Origin: Flectobacillus roseus
GTDB taxonomy: Bacteria > Bacteroidota > Bacteroidia > Cytophagales > Spirosomataceae
DNA: 64,000 nucleotides
Assembly: GCF_030056665.1 (NCBI RefSeq)
Contig: NZ_JASHIG010000009.1
Strand: one strand, 5' to 3'
The number at the start of each line of letters is the position of its first letter. Position 1 is the first letter of the stretch. Positions 36,084-45,704 of this stretch are shown here, piece after piece. A model generated the notes under the pieces. It had not been told where the DNA came from. It worked only from the letters and a program-made list of their open reading frames with translations, and searched no databases. The position numbers were made by a program, and so were the translations under genes.

Positions 36084-37637
36084 ATGAAAGGTATTTTACA
36101 TTGTGCTTGCTTTATTTTTTTATTGGTCACCTGTGAAGATCCGATATGGGGGAAAAATTTCGCTGCTGATTCTGTCAAAAAGGAAACAGAGCAGACTTAT
36201 ACGCCGTCTTCACTAACGCTTCGTTTGAGAGATAAACATTCCCGAAAATATATTTTTGGTCAATTCATCGTACAGTATGAGAATGGTCAAAAGACACTTA
36301 TCGAAACTGCTTCTACGCATGTTGTCACTTTTACAAAAGAAACAAAACTGACAATCATCGCCCAATCAGAAGGCTATCAGAATCAACAACGAACCTTCCA
36401 AATTTTACTGGCTCCATTCGGAAAACATTATGAATTTGAAGCATTAATGGAAAAAGCAGTTGGCGTTATTCGTGTCAATGCCATTGACGCAGAGTCGAAG
36501 AAGAATGTCAAAAAAGTAAATTATATTGTCAAAAATATCGATACTGAAGAGTTACAAAAGTACCTAGCTATCAGTACAGAAGGCATAGTATATTTGAATT
36601 TGTTTGATTCACCTCTCAAATATGAACTCGAAATTTCGGCAAAAGGATATGAACCACAAACTATCAAATTAGACTCCTCAAGTCTCGACAGAGTGCTAAA
36701 TTATATGTTGACACCAGTCAAAAAAGCGAGTGTAGTCATTCCAGTAGTGGCACAAGACCAGCTGACCAAAGATTTGATTCCTGTATTTGAGGTGGTTTCA
36801 ACAAACTTAAAATTGACTGAAACCAAGCCCTACAAAGTACTTTTGGTAGATGGTGATGAAATAGACGTTGAAATAGCAGCTAAAGAATATCAAACCTATG
36901 CTAAGCATTTTGTCGTGACGGATACCCTGTTGAATCTTTCAAAATTGATTATTCCCCTCGAACGAAAAAGCTACACATTTCTCCTGAAATCCTGGGAAGA
37001 TCAAGAACTTACAGAACATATTCAGGCTTCGTACAAAGTATTCGATTTAGAGACGAATACCATGCTACCCCTAGCTTTTCAAGGTCTATTTCCAATGGTC
37101 GAATTGAATCCTTTCAAAGAATACAGTATTCATGTAGTTGCCAATGGCTACGAGCCTGTTATTGCTCGTTTCGCACCTTTGAATTTTATCAAGAATAAAC
37201 AATTTTCAATTGATTTTATTCTAAAAAAGAAAAAAGTAATAGCCAAAGTAGAACCTAATCTCGTTATTCAATCAAAAGAGTTTGGGGTCATCGAAAAAGG
37301 CCGAGCTATTACTTTGCGCAATTTATATTTCGACCAGAGTAGTCCTGTTTTACGAAAAGAATCATTTCAAGAATTAGATTCATTGGTCAATCTTTTGAGA
37401 GATAATCCAAGTCTCAAACTCGAAATACGGGGTCATACCGACAATGTGGGAGATTTTAACTTAAATCTAAAATTATCACAAGACCGTTGCCAGTCAGTCA
37501 TAGGCTATTTAGTGACAAAAGGTATTCAAGCGGATAGACTGAAGGCGGTCGGACGTGGGCCTCTAGACCCCGTTGTACCAAATTCGACAGAAGAAAATAA
37601 AAAGAAAAATCGCCGTGTAGAGTTTATCCGACAGTGA
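36084..37637 (+). CDS. OmpA-family outer-membrane protein
   Basis: 517 residues from the ATG at 36084 (a GTG at 36075 is an alternative). The N-terminus (MKGILHCACFIFLLVTC) is a signal peptide, possibly a weak lipobox at Cys17. The middle ~370 residues contain three or four beta-rich modules with recurring GYEPQ/GYEPV and EYQTY text. The C-terminal OmpA domain has LRNLYFDQSSPVL, LEIRGHTDNVGDFNLNL and LSQDRCQSVIGYL; the Asp of GHTD and the Arg of QDR are the usual peptidoglycan (DAP) contacts. It probably anchors the envelope to the cell wall. Confidence 0.9.
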   Translation: MKGILHCACFIFLLVTCEDPIWGKNFAADSVKKETEQTYTPSSLTLRLRDKHSRKYIFGQFIVQYENGQKTLIETASTHVVTFTKETKLTIIAQSEGYQNQQRTFQILLAPFGKHYEFEALMEKAVGVIRVNAIDAESKKNVKKVNYIVKNIDTEELQKYLAISTEGIVYLNLFDSPLKYELEISAKGYEPQTIKLDSSSLDRVLNYMLTPVKKASVVIPVVAQDQLTKDLIPVFEVVSTNLKLTETKPYKVLLVDGDEIDVEIAAKEYQTYAKHFVVTDTLLNLSKLIIPLERKSYTFLLKSWEDQELTEHIQASYKVFDLETNTMLPLAFQGLFPMVELNPFKEYSIHVVANGYEPVIARFAPLNFIKNKQFSIDFILKKKKVIAKVEPNLVIQSKEFGVIEKGRAITLRNLYFDQSSPVLRKESFQELDSLVNLLRDNPSLKLEIRGHTDNVGDFNLNLKLSQDRCQSVIGYLVTKGIQADRLKAVGRGPLDPVVPNSTEENKKKNRRVEFIRQ

Positions 37638-37647
37638 TGTGATGACA

Positions 37648-37770
37648 GATTAGGAATGTTTGATTTCGGATTTCTAACTTACTATTTTACATTATTTCCG
37701 AAATCAGCAATCCCCAATCAGCAATAATAAAAAAATTACATTCACAATTCACCACTCACAATTCAGCACT
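37648..37770. repeat. Family D inverted repeat followed by family A half-copy
   Basis: Family D (37648-37726) has arms around GATTTCGGA and TTTCCGAAATCAGCAAT, and ends in CCAATCAGCAATA. Next to it, 37736-37770 is a family A right arm (ATTACATTCACAATTCA, then CACAATTCAGCACT). Confidence 0.7.
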
Positions 37771-37887
37771 ATTATTTGATGGTGCCATGTAATACTTTAA
37801 AATATAACTCAGAAAAAAAGCTCTTCCTTGAAAATCAGTATAAAAGCCCTCTCGTTTACTTTTTCGAGAAACAAACTTACTACCTTT

Positions 37888-38799
37888 ATGTCTACTTCAA
37901 ACCGTCGTCAGTTTTTAGCTGACTTAACTATGATTGGGGCTGCTTCTATGCTCTCACAATCACTTTTTGCTGCAAAACCATCATCTATCAAAATTGCCTA
38001 TTCTGCCATTACTTGGGGAGGAAAAGACCTCAACGCTATGCAGGATATTGCTTCTTTGGGATTCAAAGGAATTCAGCTTCGTGCCAATGCTTATGATAAT
38101 TATAAAACGAAAGTTCAGGAGTTAAAAGACTTATTGAACCAGCATCATTTATCATTAGCCATGTTTTCGAGTGGTAATGTAGAGGTTGATCCTGCTCGTA
38201 TTTCTAGCAATGTGGATTATCATGTGGCTCATGCGAGTTTTGTAAAAGCATTAGGTGGTGATGCGCTTCAATTGACTAATAGTCTGCGAAAAAATAACCA
38301 AGCACCAACCAAAGATGAGTTGAAAGCTTTGGCAAAAGTGATGAACCAAATTGGAGAACAAACAGCTGACTTGGGTGTTCAAACTACCTATCACAATCAC
38401 ATGCACCAATGGGGCGAAACACCAGAAGAAGTAGATATTTTGATGCAAGAGACGAATCCTAAATTTGTGAAAATGCTTTTGGATGTAGCCCATTATCACC
38501 AAGGAGGAGGCGTACCTGCCAAGGCAGTTGAGCAGTATAAAGACCGATTGTTTGCACTACATATCAAAGATGTGAAATCACCTCTAGCAGATAAACCAGA
38601 CCCTAAAGCCTATAAATTTGTGGAGTTAGGACAAGGAAACGTGGATTTGCCAGCGGTATTTAAGGCTTTAGAAAAAGTTAAATTTAACCGTTGGGCTGTG
38701 GTTGAGTTGGATGGGGTACCCGAACCAAATCGCACACCTCTTGAATCAGCGACTATCAGCAAAGCCTATTTGAATGATACTTTGAAACAAAAAATATAG
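37888..38799 (+). CDS. Exported sugar phosphate isomerase/epimerase-like TIM barrel
   Basis: 303 residues from the ATG at 37888, which opens a signal with NRRQFLADLTMIGAASML, a Tat-like twin-arginine pattern; the in-frame ATG at 37828 would bury it. The barrel follows (AYSAITWGGKDLNAMQDI, GFKGIQLRANAY). Likely metal ligands are His/Glu in YHNHMHQWGETPE, Asp-His in LLDVAHYHQGGG, His in ALHIKDVK and Glu in VVELDG. The family covers xylose isomerase-like and keto-inositol dehydratase-like enzymes; the substrate is unknown. Tat export (inference) would suit a folded metal enzyme. Confidence 0.85.
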   Translation: MSTSNRRQFLADLTMIGAASMLSQSLFAAKPSSIKIAYSAITWGGKDLNAMQDIASLGFKGIQLRANAYDNYKTKVQELKDLLNQHHLSLAMFSSGNVEVDPARISSNVDYHVAHASFVKALGGDALQLTNSLRKNNQAPTKDELKALAKVMNQIGEQTADLGVQTTYHNHMHQWGETPEEVDILMQETNPKFVKMLLDVAHYHQGGGVPAKAVEQYKDRLFALHIKDVKSPLADKPDPKAYKFVELGQGNVDLPAVFKALEKVKFNRWAVVELDGVPEPNRTPLESATISKAYLNDTLKQKI

Positions 38800-38835
38800 A
38801 ATGTTTGAGCGTATCTGAGTGATATTAAATATCCA

Positions 38836-39118
38836 ATTGAGTGATTTAGTGGTTGAGCGAATGAGTGATTATTTTAAAAATCTGTATTCTAGCGGTAGAG
38901 ACGCAATGCTTGCGTCTTCAGTTGAGTCATCCTAAATTTTGGCATTTGAGTTATTAACCAACTGGTTATCAAAAAATAAGATCGAAAAAATAATTTCGGT
39001 CGCATTTTTTAAGCTAAAATTCTAATTGACAAATCTTTAGACGCAAAGCATTGCGTCTCTACTAGAAAATGTAGATTAAAAATAATCACTCATTCGCTCA
39101 ACCACTAAATCACTCAAT
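38836..39118. mobile_element. MITE-like element with ~80-bp terminal inverted repeats (family B)
   Basis: Left TIR 38836-38917 and right TIR 39039-39118 are inverted copies. The outer 39 bp are identical (beginning ATTGAGTGATTTAGTGGTTG), and the inner part ends in the AGACGCAA...TTGCGTCT hairpin. The core of about 120 bp carries a decayed GCGGTCGAAA-type hairpin (38971-39010) and no ORF. No clear target-site duplication is visible. The remaining gap to 39479 holds no gene. Confidence 0.8.
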
Positions 39119-39479
39119 ATAGAAATACCTCATGTTTTTGCCTTTTTCTACAAAAACACCTATCTTGCAGGGTTTTCAAAACCAACATATTATGAATTAA
39201 CTATTTCCTCTAAGGTTTTGGTGTAGGCATTGGATAACCCTATCTAGTACACCCATTAGCTGACTTCTGACAGCGAGAATGCCCTTTCGAATATTCTTTA
39301 CAATACATTTTCGGTAATTATTAACTTTTTGATTTTAAGATAAGATACTTGTGATCTCATGAAAAACTGTCATGCGAAATGATACCGTAATTCATGCTAT
39401 CATAGCGACGTATGGTCGTGTCTTATTAAAAAGTTAATGTTCTGATAAGCCTTAAACAATCGCTAAACACTTCGTCGTT

Positions 39480-40712
39480 ATGTCTGACAAGCGCAACCCT
39501 GCCATTATTTTTATTTTTATCACCATGCTCATTGATGTTCTTGGTATTGGTATTATCATTCCAATTTTACCAGACTTAATTGAGGAATTTGTTGGAGGAG
39601 GAACCTCCAATGCCGCTATTTATGGTTCAATGCTAATGGCATCTTATGCTGTAATGCAATTTTTGTTATCGCCTGTTATAGGCGGTTTGAGCGACCAATA
39701 TGGTCGTCGCCCGATCATTTTAGCGTCATTATTGGGCTTCTCGGTAGATTATCTATTATTGGCTTTTGCCCCTAATATTACTTGGTTATTTGTGGGTCGT
39801 TTGATTGCAGGCGTTACGGGTGCGAGCTTTACCACTGCAAGTGCGTATATTGCCGATATCACCAAACCAGAAGACCGTGCCAAAAATTTTGGAATGGTTG
39901 GTGCTGCCTTTGGTTTAGGCTTTATTATTGGGCCTGTTATCGGGGGTGTTTTGGGCGAAATTCATATCAAATTGCCATTTTTTGCTTCGGCAGGACTAAC
40001 GGCCATTAATTGGTTGTATGGGTATTTTATTTTACCAGAATCTTTACCTAAAGAAAACCGTCGTCCCTTTGATTGGCGTCGCTCGAATCCAATAGGAACC
40101 TTGTCGAACATGACCAAATATCCCCTGCTGTTTGGCTTATCTATCGCGTTATTTTGTATCCAATTGGCGGGACAAACCAATCCTAGTACATGGGCATATT
40201 ACACCAAACTCGTATTTCATTGGACTAAAACAGAGATTGGCTTATCCCTAGGCTTTGCTGGCGTGGCAGTTGCTATTGTACAAGGGTTTTTGAGTCGAAA
40301 AATTATACCCAAACTTGGAGAGAAGAAATCTATCTTAGTTGGATTAGCCTTTTGGTCGGCTGGTTTTTTCTTATATTCTATAGCTTGGAAAGGCTGGATG
40401 ATGTACGTCATTATGATGCCCTTTGCTATGGGCGGTATTGCAGGACCTGCAATACAATCGGTTATGACACAGCAGGTTGGAGCCGATGAGCAAGGCGAGT
40501 TACAAGGTGGAATTACCAGTATATTTAGTATGACCTCCATCTTGGGGCCTATTATTGCCTCTAACTTATTCAGCTATTTTTCTTCTCCCAATGCTCCAAT
40601 TTATTTCCCAGGGGCAGCATTTTTTTCGGGATCGGTGTTGGCAGCTCTTGGACTTGTGATTGCGTATTTATCTTTTCCCAAAAAGAAAGTACAACCATCT
40701 GTCAGCGAATAA
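39480..40712 (+). CDS. MFS drug exporter, TCR/Tet-like
   Basis: A 410-residue, 12-helix major facilitator. The first helix reads FIFITMLIDVLGIGIIIPIL, and loop 2-3 carries motif A (GGLSDQYGRRPII). Motif C-like GFIIGPVIGGVLGE lies in helix 5, typical of proton-driven exporters. It resembles the tetracycline-resistance (TCR/Tet) branch, but such homologs in environmental Bacteroidota are often of unknown substrate, so resistance should not be assumed. It has no adjacent TetR regulator. Confidence 0.88.
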   Translation: MSDKRNPAIIFIFITMLIDVLGIGIIIPILPDLIEEFVGGGTSNAAIYGSMLMASYAVMQFLLSPVIGGLSDQYGRRPIILASLLGFSVDYLLLAFAPNITWLFVGRLIAGVTGASFTTASAYIADITKPEDRAKNFGMVGAAFGLGFIIGPVIGGVLGEIHIKLPFFASAGLTAINWLYGYFILPESLPKENRRPFDWRRSNPIGTLSNMTKYPLLFGLSIALFCIQLAGQTNPSTWAYYTKLVFHWTKTEIGLSLGFAGVAVAIVQGFLSRKIIPKLGEKKSILVGLAFWSAGFFLYSIAWKGWMMYVIMMPFAMGGIAGPAIQSVMTQQVGADEQGELQGGITSIFSMTSILGPIIASNLFSYFSSPNAPIYFPGAAFFSGSVLAALGLVIAYLSFPKKKVQPSVSE

Positions 40713-40871
40713 TACGTTTTGTCCTAATTCCGTTTGATAAGTAGCAATAAATAAAGTAGCTTTCAAGCAGGAATTGGAGCTCAAAGGTTTGATTGAGGTA
40801 AGCCATAGGTTTAAATAGTATTTTGAAAAAATCATTATTACATTTCTGCCGAAAGCCTAATTGTTCAATCT

Positions 40872-40938
40872 GATTATGAATGTAAGATGTTGATAATTTA
40901 AAAAAACATTCACAATTCACAACTCATAATTCAGCACT
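40872..40938. repeat. Family A repeat
   Basis: GATTATGAATGTAAGATGTT and, after a short A-run, CATTCACAATTCACAACTCA plus TAATTCAGCACT; the arms are partly inverted as at 12971. Confidence 0.65.
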
Positions 40939-40975
40939 AATACTTAATACCTTATTAACTAAAACTAAGCAAAAA

Positions 40976-41713
40976 ATGAAGGTTTCAAAATTTTTAGTCT
41001 CTGCACTAGTTGTTGTCGCAACCACAGTGTCATCAATGGCTCAAACAGCCGAAGAAATAGCAAAAAAACATATCGAAGCTATTGGTGGAGCAGAAAAATG
41101 GAAAGCCATTAAAGGCATCGAAATCAAGAATCGTATGTCTATAGGTGGGATGGACGTGGAGTCTAAATCTATTATTTTGGTAGGGAAGGGACTTCGTACA
41201 GAGGCATCTGTGATGGGGCAAAAAATAGTAACAGCATTAGACGGAGATCAAGGCTGGACCATTCTTCCGTCTATGATGGGAGGTACTGGCGAACCTCAAG
41301 AATTACCGAATGCAGTGGCAAAACAAACTAAAGGTCAAATGAATTTTGGCGGCGCTCTAATCGATTACGTTGAAAAAGGAGCTACGCTTGAATTAGTTGG
41401 CAAAGAAAAAGTTGACAATGTGGAGGCGTATCGTTTGAAATTGACAGAAAAAAATGGTGATGTAACCAATGTATTCGTTTCGCCATCGACATATTATATT
41501 GTTAAAACTACTGCCAGCAGAGTGATTAATGCAAAAAGTACAGATATTGAATTGTCTTTTTCAAATTTTAAAGCAGTAGACGGTTTGATTTTTCCATTTA
41601 CTACCGAAATTCCATCACCGATGGGAGGAGGTCAAATGACAATGGAAGTTGATTCTATCAAATTGAATCCAACAATAGATGAAGCAATTTTCAAAAAACC
41701 TTCAAAAAAGTAA
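40976..41713 (+). CDS. Secreted LolA-like-fold protein
   Basis: 245 residues with signal peptide MKVSKFLVSALVVVATTVSS ending MAQ. The mature part opens with EEIAKKHIEAIGGAEKWKAI, a common start of Bacteroidota outer-membrane lipoprotein-sorting-like proteins. Beta-strands follow (GIEIKNRMSIGGMDVESKSI, DIELSFSNFKAVDGLIFPF). It probably adopts the LolA/LolB-type curved sheet, but a lipoprotein carrier role is not shown. Monocistronic with a terminator. Confidence 0.75.
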   Translation: MKVSKFLVSALVVVATTVSSMAQTAEEIAKKHIEAIGGAEKWKAIKGIEIKNRMSIGGMDVESKSIILVGKGLRTEASVMGQKIVTALDGDQGWTILPSMMGGTGEPQELPNAVAKQTKGQMNFGGALIDYVEKGATLELVGKEKVDNVEAYRLKLTEKNGDVTNVFVSPSTYYIVKTTASRVINAKSTDIELSFSNFKAVDGLIFPFTTEIPSPMGGGQMTMEVDSIKLNPTIDEAIFKKPSKK

Positions 41714-41792
41714 AATAGAGGATTTTTACTCTAAAATTCTGGTTTGAACCCATGAATGAGGAAAAACTTTTCTATTTGACCAAAACAATTTC

Positions 41793-41830
41793 AAAACCTC
41801 ATAGCTAAATCCAAAAGCTGTGAGGTTTTT
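41793..41830 (+). terminator. Terminator after LolA-like gene
   Basis: AAAACCTCATAGCT/AAGCTGTGAGGTTTTT forms a 13-14-bp stem with one mismatch and a T-run. Confidence 0.85.
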
Positions 41831-41844
41831 GTTTGCCCTTTTTG

Positions 41845-41852
41845 TAATTTTG
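41845..41852 (+). promoter_or_regulatory. Putative pyrD promoter -7 element
   Basis: TAATTTTG fits TAnnTTTG, 65 nt before the pyrD ATG. Confidence 0.5.
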
Positions 41853-41917
41853 TTATTGTAATAAATCTTAAAAAGTCCTCCAATCCTTCGGATACGGGCG
41901 CAGATTCTGACAATATA

Positions 41918-42946
41918 ATGTATAAACTTTTTTTACAGCCACTCTTATTTCGTTTTGATGCCGAGAAGGCTCACTATTTTACTTTTGATTTAATAAAGGC
42001 ATTATTCAAAATCCCTTTTTTTCCAACCATTTTCAAAGCTATTTATCAGTATGAAAATCCTGCTTTGGAAAAAACAGTATTTGGGTTAAAATTTAAAAAT
42101 CCAGTTGGCTTAGCAGCTGGTTTGGATAAAAATGCGGTATTAGTAGATGAACTTTCTGCGATGGGTTTTGGCTTTGTAGAAATAGGAACACTTACCCCAA
42201 AACCTCAGCCCGGTAATGACAAGCCTCGTTTGTTTCGTTTGAAGGCAGACGAAGCCTTAATCAACCGAATGGGTTTTAATAACGATGGTGTAAAGGAAGC
42301 GGCAGCACGTTTGAAAAAGCGCAATAGTAATGTCTTGATTGGTGGAAATATTGGTAAAAATAAAGTTACACCGAACGAAGAAGCTGTGAATGATTATATG
42401 ATTTGCTTCAACGAACTGTTCGATGTGGTTGACTATTTTGTGGTAAATGTAAGCTCGCCCAATACGCCAAACTTGAGAGCTTTGCAAGAAAAAGAACCTT
42501 TGAAGGATTTGTTACAAACTTTGCAAAAAGATAATGAACGTCGTCCGAAACAAAAGCCAATTTTGTTGAAAATTGCACCAGATTTGACCGAATCGCAATT
42601 GGATGATATTATTGAAATTGTACAAGAAACTAAAATCGCGGGAGTTATTGCCACCAATACCACTATTTCAAGAGAAGGCTTACAATCTTCTGAAGAATTA
42701 GTTAAAGAAATGGGAGGATTGAGTGGAAAACCCGTTACCAAACGCTCAACAGAAGTGATTCGTTATTTGTCACAAAAATCAGGAAAAGCATTTCCTATCA
42801 TCGGTGTGGGAGGTATTCATTCTCCAGAAGATGCTGAAGAAAAACTAAACGCTGGCGCTGATTTGGTTCAAGTATATACAGGTTTCATTTACGAAGGTCC
42901 AGGACTAGTAAGTAGAATTAATCGTTATTTGGCGAAGAAGAAGTAA
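41918..42946 (+). CDS. pyrD: Dihydroorotate dehydrogenase (quinone), class 2
   Basis: 342 residues. The N-terminal amphipathic extension (MYKLFLQPLLFRFDAEKAHY) marks the membrane-bound class 2 enzyme that passes electrons to quinone. FMN-barrel motifs follow: NPVGLAAGLDKNA, NRMGFNNDG, VVNVSSPNTPNLR with the catalytic-base Ser, IATNTTISR and GVGGIHSPEDA. It performs the fourth step of pyrimidine synthesis. Monocistronic. Confidence 0.96.
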   Translation: MYKLFLQPLLFRFDAEKAHYFTFDLIKALFKIPFFPTIFKAIYQYENPALEKTVFGLKFKNPVGLAAGLDKNAVLVDELSAMGFGFVEIGTLTPKPQPGNDKPRLFRLKADEALINRMGFNNDGVKEAAARLKKRNSNVLIGGNIGKNKVTPNEEAVNDYMICFNELFDVVDYFVVNVSSPNTPNLRALQEKEPLKDLLQTLQKDNERRPKQKPILLKIAPDLTESQLDDIIEIVQETKIAGVIATNTTISREGLQSSEELVKEMGGLSGKPVTKRSTEVIRYLSQKSGKAFPIIGVGGIHSPEDAEEKLNAGADLVQVYTGFIYEGPGLVSRINRYLAKKK

Positions 42947-42960
42947 CTAAAGGCATAAGT

Positions 42961-43043
42961 CATAAAGGTGCAAAGTGGCAAAGTGTTTATTATTTGTAAT
43001 TAAAATCACTATTTAACTTTGTGCCTTTGAACCTTTGTCCCTA
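42961..43043. repeat. Family G inverted repeat
   Basis: CATAAAGGTGCAAAGTGGCA (left) and TTTGTGCCTTTGAACCTTTG (right) are imperfect inverted copies. Related text occurs at 12925, 26409 and 51668. Confidence 0.6.
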
Positions 43044-43138
43044 TTGATTTTTTCCTTACTCTAATCCGATTTGAGAGGTTGAAATAACTCAAATCACCAT
43101 TTCGAAGGGCGAACATACTTCGAAATATTTAAAATGTT

Positions 43139-45700
43139 ATGGCTAGAAATATTCCCAAAGACCCAGAGCAAAACCGACCTAAGGAAAAAGCTCGTTCAGC
43201 TTCGCCAAGCCCATTCAAACTAGATTTTGGTGGCTCAGGTGTGGAACGTGCTCGCTTACTGATTGGTGGCGTTTTGGTATTGTTTTCCGTATTTATGTTT
43301 TTCTCATTTTTCTCGCACCTTTTTACAGGCAAAGCAGATCAAAGTGAGATACATAACTCATTGTCAAGTTTGGCAGAAACAGGTAAGAAAACCAAAAACT
43401 TTTTTGGGGTATTTGGTGCAAAATTGGCAGACCTATTAGTGCTTCGCTATTTTGGTGTTTCGGCTTTTTGGCTGGTGCCAATGACTTTTTTTACAGGAGT
43501 ACAAATCGGACTAAAAAGAAGCCTTGTTAATTTAGAAAGATTTACCAAACTGTCTATTTTCGGTATTTTATGGGGAAGTACTTTCTTAGGCTTTTGGGTA
43601 TATACTTTTCATATTGCCGACAACTGGAGTGATTTGTGTGGGGGCATGGGATACTATCTCAACGAGTATATGGATAGTCTCATGGGACCATTTACGATTT
43701 TTGTCATATTATTTCTACTAATACTCTTTATCTCGTTTTTCTATGGTACTGAAGTTTTGGTTGAATTTATGGAAAAATTGTTGTCTCCCTCTGAAACTTC
43801 AGTCGAAGTTGATGAAGAGCAAAATGCAGATGATATTAGCCAAGCTAAAAATATTAGGAGAGTACGAGATGACCTCGAAAATACAGCCAAAGGTGCAAAG
43901 AATACCCTAAAAGTACCAGAGCCAGAGTTTGAGGATGATGATTTGCTGACAAGAGAAGATAATGCAGATGAAGAGAGCATAAGACCGTATTTGCCACCAA
44001 TTGTAGAAGCAAAAGCCAATGCCGCAACCCAAACGATTAGCCCTGCAAGTACTGCTAGAAAAGAGGTTTCTTTAACGATAGAAAATACTTTGGAAGGGGA
44101 CTTGCCTGAGACAATCGACGAAATCGAGGAAGATATTCCTGTTACAGAAACCTCAAAAGACGAAGCCAGCGATGAGCTAGTCAAACGATTTGGCTTATAT
44201 GACCCGACTTTAGATTTGCCTAATTATCAGTTCCCATCCGTTTCTTTGTTGAAGGACTATGACATGGGTAAAGCTCAGGTTTCGCAAGAGGAATTGAAGG
44301 CAAATTCGAATAAGATTGTTGATACACTTGGACATTATGGTATTGGTATTGCCGATATTAAGGCTACAATTGGACCAACGGTAACGCTTTATGAGATCAT
44401 TCCTGATGCAGGGGTTCGGATTTCGAAAATCAAAAACCTCGAAGATGATATTTCCTTAGCATTGGCAGCCTTGGGGATTCGTATTATTGCGCCTATTCCA
44501 GGAAAAGGAACCATTGGTATTGAGGTACCAAACAAAAACCGTGAAATGGTGCCTGTTAAGATGGTGATTGGCTCTGAAAAATTCCAAAAATCAACCGCTG
44601 ATTTGCCAATTGTATTAGGTAAAACCATTAGTAATGACATATTTATGACCGATTTAGCCAAAATGCCTCACTTGTTGATGGCAGGGGCAACTGGTCAAGG
44701 TAAGTCGGTAGGTTTGAACATGATTTTGACTTCATTGTTGTACAAAAAGCATCCATCACAACTAAAATTTGTATTAGTTGACCCGAAAAAGGTGGAATTA
44801 ACGCTTTTCAACAAAATTGAACGTCATTTCTTGGCCATGCTTCCAAATGCAGCCGAGGCGATTATTACTGATACCAAAAAGGTGGTAAATACCCTCAATT
44901 CCTTGTGTATCGAAATGGACAATCGTTACAATCTGTTGAAAGATGCAGGTTGCCGTAACCTTAAAGAATATAACGCCAAGTTTGTCAATCGTCGATTAAA
45001 TCCAGATAAAGGACACTATTTTATGCCTTATATCGTGTTGGTAGTCGATGAGCTTGCCGATTTGATGATGACAGCAGGTAAGGAAGTGGAACAACCTATT
45101 GCTCGTTTGGCGCAGTTGGCTCGTGCCATTGGTATTCACTTGGTGATTGCCACACAGCGTCCATCAGTAAACGTTATTACGGGTACAATCAAGGCTAACT
45201 TCCCAGCTCGTTTGTCGTTTAAAGTGACATCTAAAATTGACTCAAGAACTATTTTGGATACAGGTGGAGCCGAACAATTAGTCGGGATGGGAGATATGTT
45301 GCTTTCGACAGGGTCTGATATTATTCGTTTACAATGTGCCTTTGTAGATACCCCAGAAGTAGAAGATGTATGTGAATTTATTGGGGAACAAAGTGGCTAC
45401 GATTCAGCGTATTTGTTACCAGAATTTGAAGGTGACTCTGGCGGTGGAAATGAAAAAGGTGATTTTGACTCGAAAGATAAAGATGAATATTTTGAAGAGG
45501 CTGCAAGGTTGATAGTGACTCACCAACAAGGCTCAACATCACTAATCCAACGTCGTTTAAAATTAGGCTATAACCGCGCAGGACGCATCATCGATCAACT
45601 TGAAAAGGCGGGTGTTGTGGGGCCATTCGAAGGCTCAAAAGCACGTGAAGTTTATATTAAAGACTTAGACGCACTTGAAAAAATGTTGAGAGATTTATAG
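43139..45700 (+). CDS. ftsK: DNA translocase FtsK/SpoIIIE
   Basis: 853 residues. Four membrane helices occupy about residues 35-205. An acidic linker (~220-350) follows, shorter than in E. coli. The motor starts near 365: YEIIPDAGVRISKIKNLEDD, Walker A AGATGQGKSVGLN, Walker B VLVVDELADLMM, and ATQRPSVNVITG. The C-terminal gamma winged helix (QGSTSLIQRRLKLGYNRAGR) should read KOPS-like sequences. FtsK moves chromosome ends through the septum and activates XerCD at dif. Start ATG at 43139. Confidence 0.96.
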   Translation: MARNIPKDPEQNRPKEKARSASPSPFKLDFGGSGVERARLLIGGVLVLFSVFMFFSFFSHLFTGKADQSEIHNSLSSLAETGKKTKNFFGVFGAKLADLLVLRYFGVSAFWLVPMTFFTGVQIGLKRSLVNLERFTKLSIFGILWGSTFLGFWVYTFHIADNWSDLCGGMGYYLNEYMDSLMGPFTIFVILFLLILFISFFYGTEVLVEFMEKLLSPSETSVEVDEEQNADDISQAKNIRRVRDDLENTAKGAKNTLKVPEPEFEDDDLLTREDNADEESIRPYLPPIVEAKANAATQTISPASTARKEVSLTIENTLEGDLPETIDEIEEDIPVTETSKDEASDELVKRFGLYDPTLDLPNYQFPSVSLLKDYDMGKAQVSQEELKANSNKIVDTLGHYGIGIADIKATIGPTVTLYEIIPDAGVRISKIKNLEDDISLALAALGIRIIAPIPGKGTIGIEVPNKNREMVPVKMVIGSEKFQKSTADLPIVLGKTISNDIFMTDLAKMPHLLMAGATGQGKSVGLNMILTSLLYKKHPSQLKFVLVDPKKVELTLFNKIERHFLAMLPNAAEAIITDTKKVVNTLNSLCIEMDNRYNLLKDAGCRNLKEYNAKFVNRRLNPDKGHYFMPYIVLVVDELADLMMTAGKEVEQPIARLAQLARAIGIHLVIATQRPSVNVITGTIKANFPARLSFKVTSKIDSRTILDTGGAEQLVGMGDMLLSTGSDIIRLQCAFVDTPEVEDVCEFIGEQSGYDSAYLLPEFEGDSGGGNEKGDFDSKDKDEYFEEAARLIVTHQQGSTSLIQRRLKLGYNRAGRIIDQLEKAGVVGPFEGSKAREVYIKDLDALEKMLRDL

Positions 45701-45704
45701 TAGA

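Noticed and set aside
39480..40712. Calling the MFS gene a tetracycline-resistance determinant
   Set aside because: Only general TCR/Tet branch similarity is visible; there is no regulator and no mobile context, so the substrate is left open.
43741..44184. 147-codon Ser-rich ORF antisense to the ftsK linker
   Set aside because: Low-complexity complement of the acidic FtsK linker.
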